Positions 34,711 through 46,169 of a DNA stretch of 58,330 bases are shown in pieces. The stretch is from NCBI RefSeq assembly GCF_000980875.1, contig NZ_LAYO01000089.1, forward strand, positions 1 to 58,330. Reading direction: 5' to 3'. The DNA is from Leucobacter sp. Ag1. GTDB lineage: Bacteria; Actinomycetota; Actinomycetes; Actinomycetales; Microbacteriaceae. Numbering within the stretch: position 1 is the stretch's first letter; each line of letters begins with the position of its first letter. The notes beneath the pieces were generated by a model, which searched no databases, was not told the origin of the DNA, and saw nothing but the letters and a program-made list of their open reading frames with translations. Both the position numbers and the translations under genes were made by a program.

Positions 34711-36846
34711 ATGACCGATTACCGCTCCATCGACTTCTCCCCGCTCCTCGAGGCCTCGGCCGACGAGGTCGTCACCGAATCGTTCGTCCGCGACGTGGCG
34801 CTGCCCTCGGGCGGCACCCTCGCGCTCATCACGCTCGACAACGGACGCGACCACACCCGGCCCAACACGCTCGGGCCGCTGACCCTGGACGCGCTGAACA
34901 CCGTGCTCGACGGCCTCGCGGCCCGTGCCGCGGCCGGCGAGATCCAGGCCGTCGCCGTGACCGGCAAGCCGTTCATCTTCGCGGCGGGCGCCGACCTCTC
35001 GAAGGTCTCCACCCTCGCCACCGAGCAGAACGCACGGCTCATGGCGCAGTTCGGGCACTACGTGCTCGGCAAGCTCGGCCAGGTGGGCGTGCCCTCGTTC
35101 GCGTTCGTGAACGGCCTCGCGCTCGGCGGCGCCATGGAGATCGCCCTCAACTGCGACTACCGCACCGTCGACTCGTCCGCCGCGGCGCTCGCCTTCCCCG
35201 AGGTCTTCCTCGGCATCATCCCCGGTTGGGGCGGCGCGACCATCGTGCCCAACCTCGTCGGCATCGAGAAGGCCATCGAGATCATCGTCTCGAACCCGCT
35301 CAAGAACAACCGCATGATGAAGCCGAAGGACGCGCTCGAGGCCGGACTCTTCGACCGCATGTTCGGTCCCGCGAGCTTCCTCGAGCAGTCGGTCCTCTGG
35401 GCCGACTCGGTGCTCACCGGCGCCGAGAAGGTCGAGCGGCCGAACGAGCCGGGCAAGCTCGAGCGCCTCACCAAGTGGCCCGCGGCGATCAAGATCGCCC
35501 GCGACACACTCAAGGCGCGCATCGGCACCGCGGCGAAGTCGCCCTACATCGCGCTCGACCTGCTCAGCGCGGCGAAGGACAACGACCGGGTGCGCGGATT
35601 CGAGCGCGAGGACGAGGCGCTGGCGCAGCTCATCTCGGGCGACCAGTTCCACGCGTCCATCTACGCGTTCGACCTCGTGCAGAAGCGCGCGAAGCGGCCC
35701 GCGGGAGCTCCCCCGAAGGAGCTCGCCAAGAAGGTGCAGAAGGTCGGCGTCATCGGCGCGGGCCTCATGGCCGGCCAGTTCGCCCTGCTCTTCGCCCGCA
35801 AGCTGCGCGTGCCCGTCGTCATCACCGATCTCGACCAGTCGCGCGTCGACAAGGGCCTCGCCTACATCAACGGCGAGATCGACAAGCTCGAGCAGAAGGG
35901 CCGCCTGGGCGCCGACGACGCGAATCAGGTGCGCGCGCTCGTCAGCGGCACGACCGACAAGTCGCTCTTCGCGGACTGCGACTGGGTCATCGAGGCCGTC
36001 TTCGAGGAGCTCTCGGTGAAGCAGCAGGTGTTCGCCGAGATCGAGCCGATCATCGCCGAGACCGCGGTCATCGCGACCAACACCTCGTCGCTCTCGGTCG
36101 AGGAGATCGGCGCGAACCTCGCGCACCCCGAACGCCTCGTGGGCTTCCACTTCTTCAACCCGGTCGCGGTCATGCCCCTGGTCGAGGTCGTGAAGGTGCC
36201 GTCGACCGACGACGAGACCCTCGCCACGGCGATGGCGGTCGCGAAGAAGCTCGGCAAGAGCGCGGTCATCACCGCCGACCGCCCCGGCTTCGTGGTGAAC
36301 CGCCTCCTGGCCAAGGTCATGGGCGAGGCTGCGCGTGCGCTCGACGAGGGCACCCCGCTGCCCGTCGTCGAGCGGGCGCTCGCGCCGATCGGTCTGCCGA
36401 TGGGTCCGTTCGAGCTCATCGACCTGGTCGGTTGGAAGGTCGCGGCGCACGTGCAGGACACGATGGTGGCGGCGTTCCCCGAGCGCTTCTACGCATCGCC
36501 GAACCTGCACGCGATGGCCGACATCGAGGATCCGCTCGTCAAGAACAAGTTCGGCAAGGTCGAGGACCTCTCCCGCGCGGCGAAGAAGCAGCTGAGCTTC
36601 GGCAAGACCGCCGTCTCCGAGGAGGAGATCCTGCGCCGTGTCGAGGACGAGCTCGCCGGCGAGATCAAGATCATGCTCGACGAGCAGGTCGTGCACGCCG
36701 CGGAGGACATCGACCTGTGCTTGATCCTGGGCGCCGGCTGGCCGTTCCAGGCCGGCGGGGCGACGCCCTACCTCGACCGGGTGGGTGCGAGCGAGCGCGT
36801 CTTCGGCGCTACGTTCCACGACCCGCTGGTCGCCGGCGCGCGCTGA
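34711..36846 (+). CDS. fadB: beta-oxidation multifunctional enzyme FadB/FadJ type
   Basis: A 711-residue fusion. Residues about 20-240 are an enoyl-CoA hydratase (FIFAAGADLSKVSTLA oxyanion loop, LALGGAMEIALNCDYR, FPEVFLGIIPGWGGA). Residues about 340-520 are the NAD-binding 3-hydroxyacyl-CoA dehydrogenase (KVGVIGAGLMAGQFAL; EAVFEEL; NTSSLSVEEI; GFHFFNPVAVMPLVEVV with the catalytic His). Two C-terminal dehydrogenase domains follow (RPGFVVNRLLAKVMGEA). It works with the adjacent thiolase to complete a beta-oxidation turn. The family usually runs 700-730 residues, so it is full length. Confidence 0.9.
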   Translation: MTDYRSIDFSPLLEASADEVVTESFVRDVALPSGGTLALITLDNGRDHTRPNTLGPLTLDALNTVLDGLAARAAAGEIQAVAVTGKPFIFAAGADLSKVSTLATEQNARLMAQFGHYVLGKLGQVGVPSFAFVNGLALGGAMEIALNCDYRTVDSSAAALAFPEVFLGIIPGWGGATIVPNLVGIEKAIEIIVSNPLKNNRMMKPKDALEAGLFDRMFGPASFLEQSVLWADSVLTGAEKVERPNEPGKLERLTKWPAAIKIARDTLKARIGTAAKSPYIALDLLSAAKDNDRVRGFEREDEALAQLISGDQFHASIYAFDLVQKRAKRPAGAPPKELAKKVQKVGVIGAGLMAGQFALLFARKLRVPVVITDLDQSRVDKGLAYINGEIDKLEQKGRLGADDANQVRALVSGTTDKSLFADCDWVIEAVFEELSVKQQVFAEIEPIIAETAVIATNTSSLSVEEIGANLAHPERLVGFHFFNPVAVMPLVEVVKVPSTDDETLATAMAVAKKLGKSAVITADRPGFVVNRLLAKVMGEAARALDEGTPLPVVERALAPIGLPMGPFELIDLVGWKVAAHVQDTMVAAFPERFYASPNLHAMADIEDPLVKNKFGKVEDLSRAAKKQLSFGKTAVSEEEILRRVEDELAGEIKIMLDEQVVHAAEDIDLCLILGAGWPFQAGGATPYLDRVGASERVFGATFHDPLVAGAR

Positions 36847-36870
36847 GCCGTCGGCAGTCCGACTGCTCCC

Positions 36871-36997
36871 GTCATCCTGCGCGAGCTTGCGAGTCGCAGG
36901 ATCTCTACCCCGGTAGGGATCCTGCGACTCCTCCGTTGCGCAGGATGACCAGACCTTCGTCGCGCAGGATGACCAGACCTCCGTCGCGCAGGATGAC
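36871..36997. repeat. inverted and tandem repeat cluster between convergent fadB and dxs
   Basis: A hairpin of 13-bp perfect arms (GAGTCGCAGGATC at 36891-36903, GATCCTGCGACTC at 36918-36930), with an inner CTACC/GGTAG pair, probably terminates both genes. Outside it, GTCATCCTGCGC (36871-36882) is the reverse complement of GCGCAGGATGAC, which occurs three times with an exact 24-bp period (36938, 36962, 36986). Confidence 0.8.
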
Positions 36998-37012
36998 GGG
37001 ATCGAAGCGCAC

Positions 37013-38929
37013 CTACTCCGGGCGCGCGACCGGGATCCGGTTGCCGCGGACCTGCTCGACGACGTCCGCCGCGATCCGCTCGGCCGTGAGGCCCGCCGCT
37101 TCGAGCAGTTCGCCGCGGGACGCGTGCGGCGGGAACTCGTCCGGGGTGCCGAGCTCGCTCACCGCGGTGTCGACGCCCGCGTCGCGCAGCGCCTGCCGGA
37201 TCCGAGTGCCGATACCACCGACGCGGATCCCGTCCTCGATGCTGACGAGCAGGCGATGCCCGCGCGCGAACTCGACCACCGATTCGGCGACCGGGACCAC
37301 CCAGCGCGGATCGATCACCGTCGCCGAGACGCCCTGTGCGGCGAGCAGCTCTGCGGCTTCTCCGGCGACGCGCGCCATCGGCCCGACGCCCACCAGCAGG
37401 ACGTCGCGCGTCCCGTCCTCGCGCGCCGGATCCTCGCGCAGCACGTCGGTGCCGTCCTCGGTGCGTCGCAGTGCCGGAAGCGCGTCGCCGACCGCGCCCT
37501 TCGGGTAGCGGATCACCGTGGGACCGTCGTCGACGGCGACCGCCTCGGTCAGCAGCTCGCTCAGCCGCTCCTCGTCGCGCGGCGCCGAGATGCGGATGCC
37601 CGGGACCACCTGCAGGGTGGCGAGATCCCAGACCCCGTTGTGGCTCGCGCCGTCGGGTCCGGTGATCCCCGCGCGATCGAGTACGAAGGTGACGCCCGCC
37701 CGGTGCAGCGCGACGTCCATCAGCAGCTGGTCGAAGGCGCGGTTCATGAAGGTGGCGTAGATCGCGACGACGGGGTGCATGCCGCCGTAGGCCAGCCCCG
37801 CGGCGCTCGTCACCGCGTGCTGCTCGGCGATCCCGACGTCGATGACCCGCTCCGGGAACGCCTCGGCCAGCGCGTCGAGGCCCGTCGGCTTGAGCATGGC
37901 CGCCGTGATCCCGATGATCCGATCGTTCTCGCGCGCGAGCTGCAGGATCCGCTGCCGGAACACGCCCGTCCAACTGCGGCCGGACGAGACCTCGAGCGGC
38001 TCGCCGCTGCCCGGGTCGATCTGCCCGACCGAGTGGAACTGGTCGGCAACGTCGTTCTCGGCCGGAGCGTACCCGCGCCCCTTCTCGGTGATCACGTGCA
38101 CGAGGGTCGGACGGCCGTAGCCCTTCGCCTGCCGCATCGCCTCTTCGAGCGCGGGCAGGTCGTGCCCGTCGACGGGGCCCACGTACTTGATGTCGAGGTT
38201 GCTGTAGAGATCCTGGTTGCCCGATGCCCGGCTGACGAAGCCGCGCATCGCACCGCGCGTCGCGCGGTAGACCGTGCGGCCCGGCGCACCGAAGCGCCCG
38301 AACAGCCGCTCGCTGCCCTCCTGCAGATCGCGGTAGCCGCCGGTGACGCGCACGGAGTTGAGGAACCGGGCCATACCGCCGATGGTCGGCGCGTAGGAGC
38401 GCCCGTTGTCGTTCATCACGATGACGAGGTTGCGCGAGTTGTCGTCGGTGATGTTGTTGAGCGCCTCCCAGGTCATGCCACCCGTGAGCGCTCCGTCGCC
38501 GACGACGGCGATCACGAAACGTTCCGACTGCCCGGTGCGCGCGAAGGCGCGCGAGATGCCGTCGGCCCAGCTGAGCGAGCTCGACGCGTGCGAGCTCTCG
38601 ACGATGTCGTGCTCGGATTCGCCGCGCTGCGGATAGCCGGCGAGACCGTCGCTGCTGCGCAGGCGCGAGAAGTCCTTGCGACCGGTCAGCAGCTTGTGCA
38701 CGTAGCTCTGATGGCCCGTGTCGAAGACGATGGGATCCTTCGGCGATTCGAAGGTGCGGTGCAGGGCGATGGTGAGCTCGACGACGCCGAGGTTCGGCCC
38801 CAGGTGCCCGCCCGTCTTCGAGACCTCTGCGATGAGGAACTCACGGATCTCGGCGGCGAGCTGCTTGCACTCCTCGAGGCTCAGCCCGGCCAGATCGCCG
38901 GGGCCGTCGATTCGATCCAGGATCGCCAC
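37013..38929 (-). CDS. dxs: 1-deoxy-D-xylulose-5-phosphate synthase
   Basis: A 638-residue thiamine-diphosphate enzyme that condenses pyruvate and glyceraldehyde 3-phosphate at the entry of the MEP isoprenoid pathway. Visible motifs are VVFDTGHQSYVHKLLTGR, ESSHASSSLSWADGI, the thiamine motif GDGALTGGMTWEALNN...NDN, and in the transketolase domain DVGIAEQHAVTSAAGLA and FVLDRAGITGPDGASHNGVWD. The length matches the family. It converges on fadB and shares the repeat-rich terminator region. It lies downstream of acnA in the same direction, 110 bp away. Confidence 0.95.
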   Translation of the reverse strand: MAILDRIDGPGDLAGLSLEECKQLAAEIREFLIAEVSKTGGHLGPNLGVVELTIALHRTFESPKDPIVFDTGHQSYVHKLLTGRKDFSRLRSSDGLAGYPQRGESEHDIVESSHASSSLSWADGISRAFARTGQSERFVIAVVGDGALTGGMTWEALNNITDDNSRNLVIVMNDNGRSYAPTIGGMARFLNSVRVTGGYRDLQEGSERLFGRFGAPGRTVYRATRGAMRGFVSRASGNQDLYSNLDIKYVGPVDGHDLPALEEAMRQAKGYGRPTLVHVITEKGRGYAPAENDVADQFHSVGQIDPGSGEPLEVSSGRSWTGVFRQRILQLARENDRIIGITAAMLKPTGLDALAEAFPERVIDVGIAEQHAVTSAAGLAYGGMHPVVAIYATFMNRAFDQLLMDVALHRAGVTFVLDRAGITGPDGASHNGVWDLATLQVVPGIRISAPRDEERLSELLTEAVAVDDGPTVIRYPKGAVGDALPALRRTEDGTDVLREDPAREDGTRDVLLVGVGPMARVAGEAAELLAAQGVSATVIDPRWVVPVAESVVEFARGHRLLVSIEDGIRVGGIGTRIRQALRDAGVDTAVSELGTPDEFPPHASRGELLEAAGLTAERIAADVVEQVRGNRIPVARPE

Positions 38930-39039
38930 CCGTCACGCCTCCGATCCGCTCGGCGCGCGGCCGATGCATCCCATCAGTCTACTGAACGCCGCGAGGGGCC
39001 CCGGCATGCGCCGGAGCCCCTCGTGGTGACGTGCGATCC

Positions 39040-41712
<2,673 letters not shown>

Positions 41713-41819
41713 GGCCGCTCTCCTTCGTGAGTCAGGGTGCTGCTGCTGCCACCAGTCTGCACCCCTTCGGAGCGGTTCGCATCTCGAGAGGCGCAGCCGG
41801 CGTGAACGTCAGCGATTTG

Positions 41820-41841
41820 TCTTGACGTCGAGATAATTCTA
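41820..41841 (-). promoter_or_regulatory. acnA promoter with palindromic operator candidate
   Basis: Read toward acnA, TAGAAT (41836-41841) is a plausible -10, and immediately downstream lies the near-palindrome TCTCGACGTCAAGA (41820-41833, centre GACGTC, one mismatch). It would cover the transcription start, the position of a repressor site. No -35 match is convincing. The leader to the ATG is about 110 nt. Confidence 0.45.
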
Positions 41842-41864
41842 GCTGATTTTGCTGGCCGGAACCG

Positions 41865-42650
41865 TCATTGGCCCGACGCGTTCGGCGTGTCGATCGCGGG
41901 CGATTCATCGGATGATTGGGTCGCACGGGTGACCCTGCTCAGCACGAGCCAGGAGAACAGCACGACCAGGGCGAACAGCGGGGTCCCCATGACCAGCCGC
42001 GCCGCACCGAGCGCCTCGACCTGGGCGCTCGCGTAGAGCGGGAGCTGCACGGCCAGGCGCAGCACGAACATCGCGAGCCACAGCAGCGTGCAGAGCGTCG
42101 CCGCGCGCCGCAGAGCGCGCTGCTTGCGCCAGCCCGTCAGATCCCCCGTCAGCGCGCCCGCGGCGAAGCCGAGCAGCGGCCACCCGACGAGCAGCGAGAT
42201 CGTGAGCCCGACGGACCACGCGCCGTTGATCCAGAAGCCCGGGAGGAAGAAGTCCTGCCCCCGGCCCGAGATGAGCGTCACGACCACGCAGATGGCGACG
42301 CCGATCGCGCCCGAGAACGCCGCGGTGAGCGGCTCCTTGCGCAGCAGGCGGACCACGATCGCGATCACCGCGAGCAGCGCGGGGGCGATCGCCGAGAGGC
42401 GCGGATCCCGAGTCCAGACGAAGGTCGCGAGGAACAGGACCCCCGGCAGCAACGCCTCCGCGACGCCGCGCCAGCCGCCGATCGCCGCGAGCACACCGCT
42501 CGCCGAGACCGCCTCGCCGCTGAGCCCGGCCTCGACCGTGCGCCCCAGCGCACCGCCGACCCGAAGCCGCCCCGGACCGGGCTCGGTCGCCTCCGGAACC
42601 CCGGTCGCGTCCGGCGCGTCGGCGCCCTCGCGGGGATCGCGCTCGGTCAC
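41865..42650 (-). CDS. DUF3159 membrane protein
   Basis: A 261-residue integral membrane protein of the actinobacterial DUF3159 family. Hydrophobic segments include WRGVAEALLPGVLFLATFVWT, AIAPALLAVIAIVVRLL, AAFSGAIGVAICVVVTLIS, FWINGAWSVGLTISLLVGWPLLGFAAG and two more near the C-terminus. The N-terminal 40 residues are charged and soluble. The GDLTGWRKQRALRRAATLCTLLW loop is typical of the family. The ATG overlaps the DUF3710 stop by 4 bp. The function is unknown. Confidence 0.85.
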   Translation of the reverse strand: MTERDPREGADAPDATGVPEATEPGPGRLRVGGALGRTVEAGLSGEAVSASGVLAAIGGWRGVAEALLPGVLFLATFVWTRDPRLSAIAPALLAVIAIVVRLLRKEPLTAAFSGAIGVAICVVVTLISGRGQDFFLPGFWINGAWSVGLTISLLVGWPLLGFAAGALTGDLTGWRKQRALRRAATLCTLLWLAMFVLRLAVQLPLYASAQVEALGAARLVMGTPLFALVVLFSWLVLSRVTRATQSSDESPAIDTPNASGQ

Positions 42651-43312
42651 GCCTGCTGCACCCCGGCCTCGCCCTGGGCGAGCCCCGCGGGAACCTTGAG
42701 CTCGAGCAGCTCGCTCGGGGGCATCGGATCATCGCCGCGCACCACCACGAGCTCGCGGAACAGCTCGACGATCTGCGCCTTCGCCTCGGCATCCGACGCA
42801 GCGCGACCCATGATCACACCGCGCAGCAACCAACGGGGGCCGTCGACGCCGACGAACCGGGCCAGCCGGACCTCCTGCTCGTTCGTACCCGCGCTGCGGA
42901 CGAGGAGCTCGGGTCCGAGGTCGCCGTCCTCGTGCGCGACCTCGGCGCCCTGCGAGCCGAGCTGCTGAGCGATCTCGGTACGCACCTCGTGCCACAGGCC
43001 GGTCGTCTTCGGCGCGGAGAACGCCTGCACCTGCAGGAGCGAATCGGCGTACTCGAGCGACACCGCGACCACGCGCTGCGCGCGCTCGTCGACCTCGAGC
43101 CGGAGCTGCAGGCCCTCGCGCGGAGCGACCTTGATGCCGCCGAGATCCACGTAGGGGCGCATCGCCGGCACCTCGCTGGCGTCGTAGGGCCCCGCGGTCT
43201 CGCGGTCGACCGGCGCCGACTTCGCGTCGTCGACCTCCGGTGCCGCCGGTTCGTGGAGCTCCAGCTCGTCGGCGTTCCGGTTCGACTCGTTCTGGGGAGT
43301 CTCGTCGCTCAT
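42647..43312 (-). CDS. DUF3710 family protein
   Basis: A 221-residue soluble protein with the DUF3710 pattern: GPYDASEVPAMRPYVDLGGIKVAPREGLQLRLEVDE, LQVQAFSAPKTTGLWHEVRTEIAQQL, then PRWLLRGVIMGRAASD and FRELVVVRGDDPMPPSELLELKVP. The N-terminal 40 residues are acidic and disordered. It sits in the conserved dut-DUF3710-DUF3159 string and is coupled to the DUF3159 gene. The function is unknown. Confidence 0.9.
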   Translation of the reverse strand: MSDETPQNESNRNADELELHEPAAPEVDDAKSAPVDRETAGPYDASEVPAMRPYVDLGGIKVAPREGLQLRLEVDERAQRVVAVSLEYADSLLQVQAFSAPKTTGLWHEVRTEIAQQLGSQGAEVAHEDGDLGPELLVRSAGTNEQEVRLARFVGVDGPRWLLRGVIMGRAASDAEAKAQIVELFRELVVVRGDDPMPPSELLELKVPAGLAQGEAGVQQA

Positions 43313-43382
43313 GGTGTCTCTGGTCTTTCTGTTGGGGAAGAACGTTCGGCGCGCCGCACGGGACGCGCCGGGTCGGGAACCG

Positions 43383-43823
43383 TCAGGCGTCGCGCACGCC
43401 GGTCGAGCCGAAGCCGCCCGCACCGCGCGAACTCTCGGGGAGCTCGTCGACCGCGACGAACTCCGCACGGACCACCGGCATCACGACGAGCTGAGCGATC
43501 CGATCGCCCGACTCGACCTGGAACGCCGAACTGCGGTCGGTGTTGAGCAGGGCCACCTTGATCTCGCCGCGGTAGCCGGCATCGACCGTTCCGGGCGCGT
43601 TGACGACGGTGACGCCGTGCTTGGCCGCGAGTCCGCTGCGCGGCATCACGAACGCCGCGAAACCCTCCGGGAGGGCGATCGAGACGCCCGTGCCCACGAG
43701 CCTGCGCTCCCCGGGAGCCAGCAGCACCGACTCGGTGCTGCGCAGGTCGGCACCCGCATCGCCGGGCATCGCATAGCTCGGAATCTGCTCGGCACGGATG
43801 GGAATCTCAAGGGGATCGATCAC
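43383..43823 (-). CDS. dut: dUTP diphosphatase
   Basis: A 146-residue trimeric dUTPase that hydrolyses dUTP to dUMP and prevents uracil in DNA. The five family motifs are present: AGADLRS (I), PRSGLAAKHG (II), GTVDAGYRGEIKV (III), GDRIAQLVV (IV) and RGAGGFGSTG (V). The GTG start gives VIDPLEIPIRAEQIPSYAMPGDAG. A run of open codons upstream is on the divergent DUF3093 gene and is not coding. It precedes the DUF3710 gene by 70 bp. Confidence 0.95.
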   Translation of the reverse strand: MIDPLEIPIRAEQIPSYAMPGDAGADLRSTESVLLAPGERRLVGTGVSIALPEGFAAFVMPRSGLAAKHGVTVVNAPGTVDAGYRGEIKVALLNTDRSSAFQVESGDRIAQLVVMPVVRAEFVAVDELPESSRGAGGFGSTGVRDA

Positions 43824-43865
43824 ACCGGACAGGCTACCGGATCCGGACCCGCGATAATGGAGAGC

Positions 43866-44318
43866 ATGACGCAGACGCAGGCCTCCCCCAGCTACCACGA
43901 ACGACTCTGGCCCACGCCGGCGCTCCTGGGGGTCCTCCTGCTGCTGATCCCGGCGGTGACGCTCGTCGTCACCCCCATCGACAAGACGCTGGCGCTGCCG
44001 GTCGCGATCCTGCTCTACCTGATCATCGCCGGCACGCTCGTGCTGCTGAGCCCCACCATCACGGTCCGAGACGGCATGCTCACCGCGGGTCGCGCGCGCA
44101 TCCCCGTCGAGTTCCTCGGCGACGTCGAATCGCTCGGCGCCGACGCGCTGCGCACCGCCATCGGGCCCGGCCTGGACGCGCGCACGCACCTCGTCATCCG
44201 CGGCTGGATCCACCGCGGCGTGCGCATCGCGATCACCGACCCCCAGGACCCGGCGCCCTCGTGGATCCTGACCACCCGCCACCCCGAACGACTCGCGAAG
44301 GCGCTCGGCAAGTCCTGA
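43866..44318 (+). CDS. DUF3093 membrane protein
   Basis: A 150-residue protein with two transmembrane segments near the N-terminus (TPALLGVLLLLIPAVTLVVT, LALPVAILLYLIIAGTLVLL) and a cytoplasmic domain typical of DUF3093 (GMLTAGRARIPVEFLGDVESL, THLVIRGWIHRGVRIAITDPQDPAPSWILTTRHPERLAKAL). It is divergent from dut, a conserved arrangement in Actinobacteria. GGAG lies 4 bp before the ATG. The function is unknown. Confidence 0.9.
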   Translation: MTQTQASPSYHERLWPTPALLGVLLLLIPAVTLVVTPIDKTLALPVAILLYLIIAGTLVLLSPTITVRDGMLTAGRARIPVEFLGDVESLGADALRTAIGPGLDARTHLVIRGWIHRGVRIAITDPQDPAPSWILTTRHPERLAKALGKS

Positions 44319-44330
44319 GCCCCGCGCGCA

Positions 44331-44379
44331 CGAAAGAGAGCGCCGCTCCCGTCATCGACGGGAGCGGCGCTCTCTTTCG
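44331..44379. terminator. bidirectional terminator
   Basis: A 23-bp perfect stem, beginning CGAAAGAGAGCGCCG and ending CGGCGCTCTCTTTCG, with an ATC loop, lies between the convergent DUF3093 and DUF4193 genes. The flanking A-run and T-run give U-tracts in both directions. Confidence 0.9.
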
Positions 44380-44393
44380 TTCGGCTGGCGCGT

Positions 44394-44684
44394 CTATCGT
44401 GCGCACTCCGCGCAGATCGGACCGAGATCGGTCTCGTGATCCATCTGCGAGCGGTGGCGCACCAGGAAGCAGTTCACGCAGGTGAACTCGTCGTCCTGCT
44501 GAGGAAGCACGACCACGTCGAGCTCGACATCGGACAGATCGGACCCGCCCAGGTCGAAGCTGGGGTTGTCGGCGTCCTCGGAGTCGATACCCGACGCGCC
44601 CTTTGCCGGGCCGCGTTCCTTCAGAGCCTCGATCGAATCGGACTCTTCTTCGGACTTGCGCGGTGCGTCGTAATCGGTGGCCAT
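44394..44684 (-). CDS. DUF4193 family protein
   Basis: A 96-residue acidic protein with a C-terminal Cys motif (FTCVNCFLVRHRSQMD...GPICAEC), giving a likely zinc ribbon. MATDYDAPR at the N-terminus is characteristic of DUF4193 in Actinobacteria. It is found next to DUF3093, dut and sepH across the phylum. The ATG follows AGGAGAGA. The function is unknown. Confidence 0.92.
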   Translation of the reverse strand: MATDYDAPRKSEEESDSIEALKERGPAKGASGIDSEDADNPSFDLGGSDLSDVELDVVVLPQQDDEFTCVNCFLVRHRSQMDHETDLGPICAECAR

Positions 44685-44938
44685 TCTCTCCTGCTACTCC
44701 CGTCGGTTGCGCGACGTGTGATCCATTCGGCGGCGATAGTCTGCCCCACACGGCGAAGGAACGCAAACCGCGGCCCCCGTGAGTTCGCTGGAAGCTGATC
44801 CGGAACCGCTCCGGAGCGCTCCGAGACCGCCGCCGCCCCATCGACTCGCCCGCGAATTTCCCACCCGCCCGCGTCAATCCGCGTATCCCGGCCCGGAGCA
44901 TGCCACTCTGGTGGGCGAATCAGCGGGAGGAAGAACCG

Positions 44939-46111
44939 ATGGAAGAACTGCGCCTGGTCCGACGCGACGAGCAGTCGCTCGTCGTCGCGTCCGAGAGCGG
45001 CGAGGAGTTTCGCCTGGTCGTCGACGACACCGTGCTCGCCGAGCTCCGTCACCTCGGGCGCAAGGCCCGCTCCGGCCCCCGGGTCAACCCCCGCGAGATC
45101 CAGTCGCTGATCCGAGCGGGCAAGTCCCGCTCCGAGGTCGCCGAGACCGTCGGTGTCGAAGAGGAGGTCATCGAGCGCTACGAGGAGCCCGTCCTCGCCG
45201 AGCGCCGCTACATCCTCGAGCGCGCCCAGGCGGTTCCCGTGCGCACCGACCCGGTGCGCGTCGGCCAGGACGAGTCCGTCGACGAGCCCGAACGCTTCGG
45301 CGCGGTCATCGGCGAGCGCCTCATCGCGCTGAGCGCGGAGATCCCCGAGTGGAGCTCCTGGCGCGACGAGGAGGCCGGCTGGATGATCGCCCTCGAGTTC
45401 ATCTCGCACGACGTCGAGCACCGCGCGGTGTGGTCGTTCGAGCACCGCAAGCAGATCCTCGCCCCGCTCACCCCCGACGCCGTGTCGCTCTCGAAGCAGG
45501 GCGACGTGGGCGACCGGCTGATCCCGAAGCTCCGCGCGGTCGATTCCGGCGAGGCCGGGACGACCGGACGCTTCGACGCGGAGGCTTTCGCCGGCGAGCA
45601 GGTCGAGGCGTCGGAGGCGCCCGCCGAGCCCGAGCAGCCCGTCGAAGCCGAGAAGGCCCCGCTGGATCCGGAGGCGGAGTACGAGCGCCGCCGCGGCATC
45701 GACCAGCGCGCCATCAACACCCCGCAGCCGGAGCTGACCGACCTCGGGCAGACCGCCGACCTGCTCGATGCCCTGCGCCGCCGCCGGGGCGAGCGCGACC
45801 AGGCCCTGCGCGAGAGCGCCCAGCAGGCCGCGGACACTGCCGAGGAGACGAGCCCGGCTCCCGCGCCCGAGCCCGAGGCTCCCCGCGACGCGGCCCCGAC
45901 GGAGCGCCTCGCGACGGTGCGCGGGCTGACTCCGGTGACGGATCGCGAGCGCTCCGCTCCCGCGGAGGCTCCGAAGGCCCCCGAGGCGAGCCCGTCGGAA
46001 ACCGCATCCGCCGACGACCAGGGCCGTCAGGGATCGCGCAAGCGCCGCGCATCGATCCCGAGCTGGGACGACATCCTGTTCGGTACCCGCAGCGAGGACG
46101 ATCCGGCCTAG
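44939..46111 (+). CDS. sepH: septation protein SepH
   Basis: A 390-residue actinobacterial cell-division protein that binds and promotes FtsZ assembly. The N-terminal DUF3071 domain (about 1-170) begins EELRLVRRDEQSLVVASESGEEFRL and includes the helix-turn-helix NPREIQSLIRAGKSRSEVAETVGVEEEVIERYEEPVLAER. A long acidic and Pro-rich tail follows and ends with RKRRASIPSWDDILFG, the conserved C-terminal tip. The ATG at 44939 has GGGAGGAAG 6 bp upstream. The 254-bp gap before it holds the divergent promoter region with the DUF4193 gene. Confidence 0.92.
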   Translation: MEELRLVRRDEQSLVVASESGEEFRLVVDDTVLAELRHLGRKARSGPRVNPREIQSLIRAGKSRSEVAETVGVEEEVIERYEEPVLAERRYILERAQAVPVRTDPVRVGQDESVDEPERFGAVIGERLIALSAEIPEWSSWRDEEAGWMIALEFISHDVEHRAVWSFEHRKQILAPLTPDAVSLSKQGDVGDRLIPKLRAVDSGEAGTTGRFDAEAFAGEQVEASEAPAEPEQPVEAEKAPLDPEAEYERRRGIDQRAINTPQPELTDLGQTADLLDALRRRRGERDQALRESAQQAADTAEETSPAPAPEPEAPRDAAPTERLATVRGLTPVTDRERSAPAEAPKAPEASPSETASADDQGRQGSRKRRASIPSWDDILFGTRSEDDPA

Positions 46112-46169
46112 CGGCCGCGACCCGTCCGGCGCTCCGGCTCGGCAGAGGACCTCGGAGTCCCCGGAGGGC

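Noticed and set aside
33478-36819. A very long minus-strand open frame opposite fadA and fadB
   Set aside because: It is Arg/Glu/His-rich with no domain, and mirrors two well-supported genes; at this GC content such antisense frames are expected.
36938-36997. Regularly spaced repeats that might be a CRISPR array
   Set aside because: The period is only 24 bp, the 12-bp intervals are themselves nearly identical, and there are no cas genes.
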